A stretch of DNA of 64,000 nt, from positions 93,993,233 to 94,057,232 of the forward strand of contig CM035407.1 of the NCBI GenBank assembly GCA_020310875.1, written 5' to 3'. Position numbers and translations under genes: made by a program. Numbering within the stretch: the stretch's first letter is position 1; every line of letters starts with the position of its first letter. This document shows positions 56,589 to 64,000 of this stretch, in pieces. The notes beneath the pieces were generated by a model. The model was given only the letters and a program-made list of their open reading frames with translations, made no database searches and was not told the DNA's origin. This stretch comes from Ceratopteris richardii (lineage: Eukaryota; Streptophyta; Polypodiopsida; Polypodiales; Pteridaceae).

Positions 56589-56930
56589 GGCCACTAACTA
56601 AAATATCCTGATGCAAAAAATTGTTTGTATCTCCAAAAGTTGAACAAAACTACGCTATCGAGTACTGCTAAACCTATAGCACACTTCGAGATGCTTATAC
56701 TAGCAAAATTGAAAGTTATATATATATTTGGCACAAAAAGAAAAAATAGCCTCCACAAGTGCTATGATAATCTGTTCGAAGGCCAAAACAAGCTCAGATC
56801 ATGATTTTGGCACCAAAAAGCAAAGCGGTTTTGATCTCCGAATCACCCTGATTATGCTCACCAAAGTTCGTGCAATTCTAAGACTATGATCGGAGGGGTG
56901 TCAATGATGCCTTAGATGAAGGGGCGACCT

Positions 56931-56942
56931 ACTTTAATACCA
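56931..56942 (-). other. Primer binding site of element D
   Basis: TGGTATTAAAGT on the minus strand, two bases inside the LTR, resembles the copia initiator-Met primer site TGGTATCAGAGC with substitutions. Confidence 0.65.
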
Positions 56943-56944
56943 AT

Positions 56945-57169
56945 TGTTGGAGTTTGCGGAAGCACGTGAATAGCACAAGGAAGAAGAAGAAGCTTGGAGC
57001 AGAATACAGAATACTGAATTTATTACCACTAGAATGTACAAAAGATAAGTAACCCGTTAGGGTTGTAGGCATATATACAAGTCAGAGGAAAAACACCTCC
57101 TAAAGATAGAAAAAAGTGTTGTGGAGGTCCTAGTGTGTTCACACACATCACTACCTAAATATATCAACA
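56945..57169 (-). repeat. 5' LTR of copia element D
   Basis: This 225-bp LTR begins TGTTGATATA and ends CTCCAACA on the minus strand. Short LTRs are usual for copia. It includes a purine/pyrimidine-rich block (AAGCTTCTTCTTCTTCC in element sense) shared with the inverted fragment to its right. Confidence 0.8.
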
Positions 57170-57179
57170 TTTTCCCCCG

Positions 57180-57321
57180 GGTTATATATACGTATATAAG
57201 CCTAAAGGATTACACATTCTTGTACATTCACTTGTTAATTCATTCAGTGTTGTGTTGTGCTCCAAGCTTCTTCTTCTTCCTTGTGCTATTTGTGTGCTTT
57301 CACAAACCTCAAACTCCAACA
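57180..57321 (+). repeat. Inverted fragment of a related copia LTR
   Basis: This fragment matches the last two thirds of the D LTR in the opposite orientation, ending AAACTCCAACA at 57321. The first part of the LTR is missing and no primer site follows, so it is a truncated 3' or solo LTR. With 56945-57169 it makes an imperfect palindrome. Confidence 0.75.
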
Positions 57322-58206
57322 ACATAATCTTAAGGAGAATGCTTGGAGAATCTTGAAGGAGTTGAAGAGGATTTTAAGAAATTTGATGCAGTTGAAGTGA
57401 AAAACTTGAAGAAGGAAAGTGCTGCTCGAAGTGAAGGAGAAAGAGATTATGAAGTTCTTGGAGATGTGTATGCCTATACACCAATTTTCATAGACTTATT
57501 TTTCTTTTTTAATCGTTTAGCTTTTATTTATCTCCAAGTGTACTTTCATTGCATCTATGAGTGACTCATAATGTCACGACATATTGAAGATATTATCTAT
57601 CACTTGAACTTGTTGAAGAACCTTGTGTGCACCATCTTTGGGAACACCATCAGTTGGAATTGAAATGTTGAATTCTATATGAAAACATTAAGACCTTGCA
57701 TCACCTTTTATTCGCATTCACATACACAGTGAGCACCCTCTTATGGGTCTGGATCCGCATGCCATATCTGAACCCAATGGGAGATGGCCTATTTATGTGT
57801 GTGTTTTTGCTATTAAGGTTTTCCAAGATTTTTATGAGTTTTGATAGGATCTTGGAGATTACTTGGATTTAGTGTTAAGGCTCATCACATACACGTCAAG
57901 TGTAGAAGGTGCAATTCCATGTATTCGTTTTTTCCCTATACTTGTATTTTCTTTGCTTGCACATACACATAGAAAGACAGACTCTATCTTTGAAGAACTT
58001 CTTTATGATATGGAATCGCAAATAGTTTCATCTATGGATGCAATGCTTTATTGAAATTTGGACTTTTTTACTTTGTTTATCTCAATATTGACTCAATCAA
58101 TGACACAAATTATTAAAGCCATTAAATCATTAGATGTGTGAGTTGATAATGAGTTTGGTTCTTTGGATGGAACTATTAATTATGAAATTTCAAGTTTCAA
58201 AGATAT
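57322..58206 (+). other. Unassigned AT-rich region
   Basis: A 73-codon frame at 57343-57564 starts with an acidic, Lys-rich stretch (VEEDFKKFDAVEVKNLKKES) that could be an exon or part of a gag, but nothing supports it further and its second half is hydrophobic low-complexity. I see no other gene, repeat or terminal structure. Confidence 0.4.
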
Positions 58207-58740
58207 TTGAAGACTTTATCCAATCATGTAAAGGAAAGTGCAACATTCAAGTGCAAACATGAACATCAAGTACAAGCTCAAAGTATGTCTACTCATTCTA
58301 TTGAACAAAACCCTTTACTTGACCATAGAAGCTTCACTCCTCAAGGAATACATAGAAGATCAAATAGAGTCCAAAATCAAGTTGTAAGATGTTTTTGATG
58401 TGATCAAATCATTCATATGTATGGGAGCTTTATTACATATGAAAATGCATGTAGACATAAGTTGGTACTTGAAATTGAAACAAAAATATGAGTTACCATG
58501 ATCATTCACGTTTGGACATTGATTCAAGAAAAGATGGGATGAAAAAATGATTTGACCAATCCAGACATAGTCTAAGATCATCTAATAGATTGAATAAGCA
58601 ATGGACACTAAAAAGATATAACAAGATTCAATCTAATTATCATGATAGTAGTTGTTCATCTGAAAAGCATGAAACATCCATAATAGAGAAACAAAATGAA
58701 AAATTACATGTGGATACACAAGAACTTGAGAAATTTCTGA
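58207..58740 (+). pseudogene. Possible degraded gag-like remnant
   Basis: A frame at 58207-58398 (63 codons) is basic and Gln/His-rich and ends in RCF, stop, CDQIIHMYG, which could be a decayed zinc knuckle (CF-x-C-x4-H), followed by charged sequence in broken frames. The assignment rests only on this composition; it may be chance. Confidence 0.22.
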
Positions 58741-60157
58741 ATTAATGATTAGAAGCATAAAGGAATGAGATTGAAAAGTGAATTAATGTATATGAAAAAT
58801 GCAATCTTAATCAAGCCAATATTCAAGATGAACAGAGGGCTAAAGAACAAGAGAATTATGATAATATAAGTAGAGATAATGAGTATCTATTTTCACATTT
58901 ATTGGCACATGTACATAGCATCTTCAAATTTTGGACTATGTTTTTGACAGTCATAAACTTCATTGATGACAATTATATGCCTTCGTATGCACCATAATTG
59001 TTTGAATTCACTATATGACCTTGCATCAGGGCATTTTGAGCTTATACATGATGAATAATGGGAAGTAAGTTTGTATAAGCACATGATATGTATGTGAGTG
59101 GGCACACAAGATTCCTCATCGAACACCAATTACTTTGTCTTTTGCATCATCATTTTTGTTACATCCATGATTAAAGAGTATGCATTGGATAGGACTATAT
59201 CATAAGGCCTTGCATAGGCATATTACTTGACTTCTCTTGCACTTGAGATATTCTTTCAAGCTTGATTGTTCATATGAAGACTCGTTTTATCTTTGAACCA
59301 AAAGTTAGATATTTTGTTGGCCCATCAATTACGATATGCAGGTTTGGAGGGAGCGAATGTTGTAGAGATTTACATATCTACATTGATCTGAAGCTAATTC
59401 CTATTCATGGCTTTAAATCAACTGACCACTTTTATATGAAAGCTCTCAATATTATGAAGAGATTCACACCAAAAATGATTGTATTAAGACTTCAATTTGA
59501 AATTTAACATGGAAAATAAATGGTGAGAATTAAATTTTTCTCATAGAAGCATTCTATATTCGTCTTTATTCTTCCAATTAGTAATTGGTTAAGAAGAGTA
59601 TGGATGTGAGAGTTTTCTTTGTTGAAAGTATTTTTGTCCATAAGAAAATTATGAATACATCAAAACAGGTCAAGAAAAGACTATGAAAAACTCATGCGGC
59701 TTCATATAACAGAAACTAAAGTTTTGACATTGTCCTCGTTTTATGTTTTTTGTATGGTCTAGCCCGAGTCCTGAAATGTGAGTGGTTCATGGTTCAATTC
59801 TTGTGCTTTCCCTTTGTGGGAATTGAAAAATAAATCAAAATATTTTTGCTAAAAGCTATCTATTGATGCACGACTTTCGTCACTCCTCATGAGTTTTCTT
59901 TTTTACCCAAAAGCAAACTTTCTTTTTTGTCTTTTTGGATTACCATACTAGTAAGTTTTTAGGATGTGATTTTCAAAAGCTCTATCAACAGCTATATAAA
60001 CACATGATGAATGGCTCGATCAAGTTGGAAGACTCATAATCTTGAGAATTATATATATATACAAAAAATAAGGTATGCTTATCCTAAAACATTATGTATT
60101 AGATATGCAACAATACTATAGTTTTGAATGAGTGTAAACCTATTTCCATGCCATGAC
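58741..60157. other. AT-rich non-coding region
   Basis: No convincing gene is seen. Short frames on both strands lack recognisable motifs. The last 80 bp (60075-60157) form a partial first copy of the duplicated unit that follows. Confidence 0.4.
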
Positions 60158-60878
60158 ATGCTTATCCTAAAAACATGTGCATTAGATATGCAACAAAACT
60201 ATAGTATGATTGCTTGTAGACCTATCTCTATGCCATTAGAACATAATCTGAAAAAATGCCACTACAAATGAAGCATTGGAAAATAATCCCATATATAAGA
60301 AAAATCTGGAACAATTGATCCATCTCACGGCCACAAGACCATATTTTGACTAAATTGTGGTACTTAAGAGACAACATGATGCAATTACCTCAAAAGCTAC
60401 AATTGGATGCCTTAAAATGTACAATGTACTACGTAAGAAAATTTACATTATGCATTATTCTATCAAACTGTTAGGGAATCATATACATATGAATATACTA
60501 ATGCAAGATAGATTCAATGTATCGCACAAAAATTCTCTTGCTAGATTCATGTTTTTCATTGAATGTTGCTACTATTGCATTAAGTACTAATAGGAAACCG
60601 TATGTTGTTCTATGAAGTGAGAAGGTTGAGTATAGAGATGATGACATGTGGATCCATTTGGGTAAATACACTTGTAAAATTGAGAATAGATATGAAAAAA
60701 TTAATTTCATTTATTGTACTAATTTAATAACTTAATAACGTAAAATTAGCATGAGGTATTGCGATACTATCACTTCATCAAAGAGACAATCATGTCGAGT
60801 GACATTGATCTTGATTATGTGAGGATATATGAACATTACAAAACTCTTCTTTATCTATTGGGCTACCTTATCAAAGTG
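60158..60878 (+). repeat. Direct repeat, copy 1 (about 0.7 kb)
   Basis: It starts ATGCTTATCCTAAAAACATG and ends GGCTACCTTATCAAAGTG, and aligns with 61080-61773 with scattered substitutions and indels. It includes the shared segment GATGACATGTGGATCC. No coding capacity, terminal inverted repeat or poly(A) tail is evident. Confidence 0.85.
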
Positions 60879-61079
60879 TATCAAGTCACTCTTGTACATT
60901 CTCTTTTATGTAAAAAGAAGAGGGAAAAATTCTTGTACATTCTCCCTTTTTTTTTTTAAGAAGAGGAAAAAGGTATTCTTGCCTCCATCTCAATGCATAT
61001 TTGATTTTGTCTACCTGCAAGAACTCTATCTCTTCGTTTATCTCCTTCTAGACATGATATCAAGCACCCTGCTATTATC
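60879..61079. other. Spacer between the direct repeats
   Basis: About 200 bp including a T11 run (60949-60959) and purine-rich sequence; no gene is seen. Confidence 0.4.
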
Positions 61080-61773
61080 TGCTTGTCCTAAACATAGTTT
61101 GTGCATTAGATATGCAACAAAACTATAGTATGATTGCTTGTAAACCTACGTGCCATTAGAACATAATTTGAAAAAAAGGCACTATAAATGCAGCATTGAA
61201 TGTGGAACAATTGATCCATCTCACGACTACAAGACCATATTTCAACTAAATTGTGGAACTTAAGGGACAATTTATGCAATTTCCTCAAAAGCTACAATTG
61301 TAAACAATGTACTTTGTGAAAATAAATATACATTATGCACTATTCTATCGCATTGTTATGGAAATATAGACATGAATATGCTAATGCAAAGTAGTCATAA
61401 TGAATCGCACAAATGTTCTACTCCTAGATTCATGTTTTCATTGGATGTTGCCACTATTGCATTAGTAGTAATAGGAAACCTTGTGTTGTTCTATGAAGTG
61501 CCAAGGTTGAGTATAGAGATATTGCTATGATGACATGTGGATCCGTTTGGTTAAATACACATGTAAACTTGAGAATAGATATGCAAAAGTCAATTTTCAT
61601 TTATTCTGATAATTTTATAACTTAATACCATACAACTGGCATGAGGGCATTGTGCCCCAATAAGGAAAAAAAATGTATTGAGATACACTATCACTTCATC
61701 AAAGAGACAATTATGTGCGGATACATGAACATTACATACTGGACTTTATCTTTTGGGCTACCTTATCAAATTG
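61080..61773 (+). repeat. Direct repeat, copy 2 (about 0.7 kb)
   Basis: This is the second copy of the unit at 60158, in the same orientation and about 920 bp downstream. It lacks the 30-bp segment near 60270-60300 of copy 1 and has an extra segment near 61640-61670. Confidence 0.85.
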
Positions 61774-62650
61774 AGAGAAATGTGTCTACTGATTGACCCA
61801 ATTTCGAACATTTGTATACCCCTTCATTCAAAATCTAAGGTAGATTTCATGGATCCACCTAGAATTTAGGTCCTCCAGAAACCAAGTGGCTGAAATGCTT
61901 CTGGCCTTAAGCTATCTAGGGTACAAGACCAAAGTTTTGAACTCGGATAGTCTCTTTTGTCATCATAACAGTCAAATACCGAAACATCTCATATGAATCC
62001 CACAGATTCTAATGTTTAAAGTTTCTCATATTGATGCTAAAAGTGCATTTGTAACAATAAGAACAAATATTGAGCATGCAAACGTGCACATTAAAAGAAA
62101 AAAACAACAACAAAATCAAATGTTAGTGCACCATGTAAGAACAATTGAATCAAATGAAAAATTAAGCAGAAAGTCCTGATGGAGGTGCCAGAAAAGTGTA
62201 ATACCTGTAAACTGTCAGTAAGAAAGGTCCCTATGTACCCTCTGAGTAAAGTAATTCCTTATTGCGATAAAAATTGATGCACTTATCAAGCTATTACAAG
62301 AGTTCTTGACTTAATTTGTATCTACACATTCAAGCAATGTGCTACATGTTCAGGATCAAAGTTGAAGATAAATAAAGTTACATGATGGTTGCATGCATCA
62401 CTTTGTGCTAAGTGCAGTTCTATAAGTTGAAGAATAAGAGTACACTGCAAGTATTCGGTGCCCAAACAGACACCAACATGTAGATATACTCACAAATGCA
62501 ACTACATATACATGTCTCCATAATCACACACAATATCGAGGCTCTAGATGGATAAATACCATGCATATAGCATGCAAAGAAGTCTCTGAAGTCAATGACC
62601 CAGAGATAAGATTGCATAAGTGTAATTCTTACATAGTTTATGAGTTATTA
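61774..62650. other. Non-coding region downstream of the kinase gene
   Basis: This AT-rich sequence should include the 3' UTR of the kinase on the minus strand. I could not place a polyadenylation signal or any other gene with confidence. Confidence 0.4.
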
Positions 62651-63136
62651 TCATCTGGATCCAAAGGAGAGGGCAATATTACTGGTGGGGAAGGATGGGT
62701 CTGAAGAGTCCCGAGAGGTATGCATGTATTCAGAGTCAGAACCATAAAGATGGCGAGCAGGGACCCCTTTTGGTGGTGTGTCCACATTGGATGATCCAGA
62801 TTCAGGATAGTCATGGCCCACCATTTCTTCAAGCTGCTTTACTACCTCTCCCATGGAAGGGCGAGCTGAAGCTGTGTCCTCCACACATGATAATGCTATA
62901 TGAAGGAAGGAGTTCAACTCAATTCCTGACTCTTCTTTTATCCTTGGGTCCAACATTGAACGAATGGCACTTATCCCACCTTTGTCTACAGCTTCTTTCA
63001 CCTTCTTCACCACGTACTTTCCATGCTCAATAGGAGTTCTGGCTGTTAGCAGTTCCAACAACACAACCCCAAAACTATAGACATCACTTTTCTCTGTAAG
63101 CTGCTGTGTTGTATAGTACTCTGGATCAAGATAACC
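62651..63136 (-). CDS. LRR receptor-like kinase, last exon (kinase C-lobe and tail)
   Basis: The exon starts after an acceptor (TTTCAG|GGTTAT, AG at 63138-63137) and ends with TGA at 62653-62651. It encodes the P+1 region GYLDPEYY, the DVYSFGVVLLELLTAR segment with the conserved Asp of the F helix, and RPSM near the end of the kinase, then a Ser-rich tail of about 55 residues. The sequence is characteristic of plant receptor-like kinases and most like the LRR VIII-1 group (the TARTPIEHGKYVVK stretch). Such proteins are plasma-membrane Ser/Thr kinases with an extracellular leucine-rich domain; that domain would lie beyond the right edge of the window. The frame is intact. Confidence 0.9.
   Translation of the reverse strand, partial: GYLDPEYYTTQQLTEKSDVYSFGVVLLELLTARTPIEHGKYVVKKVKEAVDKGGISAIRSMLDPRIKEESGIELNSFLHIALSCVEDTASARPSMGEVVKQLEEMVGHDYPESGSSNVDTPPKGVPARHLYGSDSEYMHTSRDSSDPSFPTSNIALSFGSR

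Positions 63137-64000
<864 letters not shown>

Larger units (their letters stand above)
52627..57169 (-). mobile_element. Element D: decayed Ty1/copia element, 3' part missing
   Basis: On the minus strand the order is LTR (57169-56945), methionine-tRNA-type primer site, gag, integrase, RT and part of RNase H. Integrase before RT defines Ty1/copia. It ends inside RNase H where the C2 LTR begins, so C2 probably inserted here; the remainder of D should lie beyond the left edge of the window. Confidence 0.85.

Noticed and set aside
57322..59516. Endogenous pararetrovirus
   Set aside because: No RT, movement protein or coat-type zinc finger could be recognised in any frame.

Overview
The window is a stretch of nuclear DNA from a plant, almost certainly a seed plant with a large, retrotransposon-packed genome. 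The evidence is the plant retroelement lineages (Ty3/gypsy of the Athila/Tat branch, Ty1/copia), a primer binding site matching plant tRNA-Asp, and the 3' end of an intron-containing receptor-like kinase gene at the right edge. I cannot name the species. About nine tenths of the window is LTR retrotransposon sequence nested in older LTR retrotransposons.

Layout. (1) 1-16294, minus strand: element A, a giant Athila-like Ty3/gypsy element whose 3' end lies beyond base 1. It has a 648-bp 5' LTR, a tRNA-Asp primer site, a 1.8-kb leader with a palindromic minisatellite, one uninterrupted gag-pol frame of about 3,150 codons, and a second long frame of at least 1,385 codons broken only by two TAG codons. 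(2) 16295-16609: a gag fragment of an older element (C1). (3) 16610-33150, plus strand: element B, a related, decayed copy of A lying head-to-head with it and lacking its 3' end. (4) 33151-35995: more of C1 (gag tail, protease, RT, RNase H). (5) 35996-52626: element C2, of the same subfamily as C1, with element C3 (41836-50212) inserted in its 3' untranslated region. (6) 52627-57169, minus strand: a decayed Ty1/copia element D, abutting an inverted LTR fragment. (7) 57170-62650: AT-rich DNA with a roughly 0.7-kb direct duplication and possible degraded gag-like sequence. (8) 62651-64000, minus strand: the last two exons of an LRR-type receptor-like kinase gene.

The most unusual content is the A/B family. 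Its polyprotein appears to carry two retropepsin-like domains, one before RT and one after integrase, and two successive H2C2 zinc-binding modules before the integrase core. It is followed by a separate very long frame of unknown function with a Pro/Thr/Ser-rich middle and a coiled coil. Splice-donor-like and acceptor-like sites are conserved between A and B, at the start of gag and just before the second frame, as expected if the second frame is expressed from a retrovirus-like spliced RNA. Nearly all stop codons that break A and B are readable as C-to-T changes (CGA to TGA, CAG to TAG), the pattern expected from decay of methylated cytosines.

Inferred history: the C elements inserted into D; A and B inserted in opposite orientations 315 bp apart in the gag of C1; C3 inserted in the 3' UTR of C2; deletions then removed the 3' end of B with part of C1 gag, the C1 integrase with most of an LTR, and the end of the C3 3' LTR. 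Only the receptor-kinase exons look like a host gene under selection. Comparisons between copies were made by eye, so no percentage identities are given.
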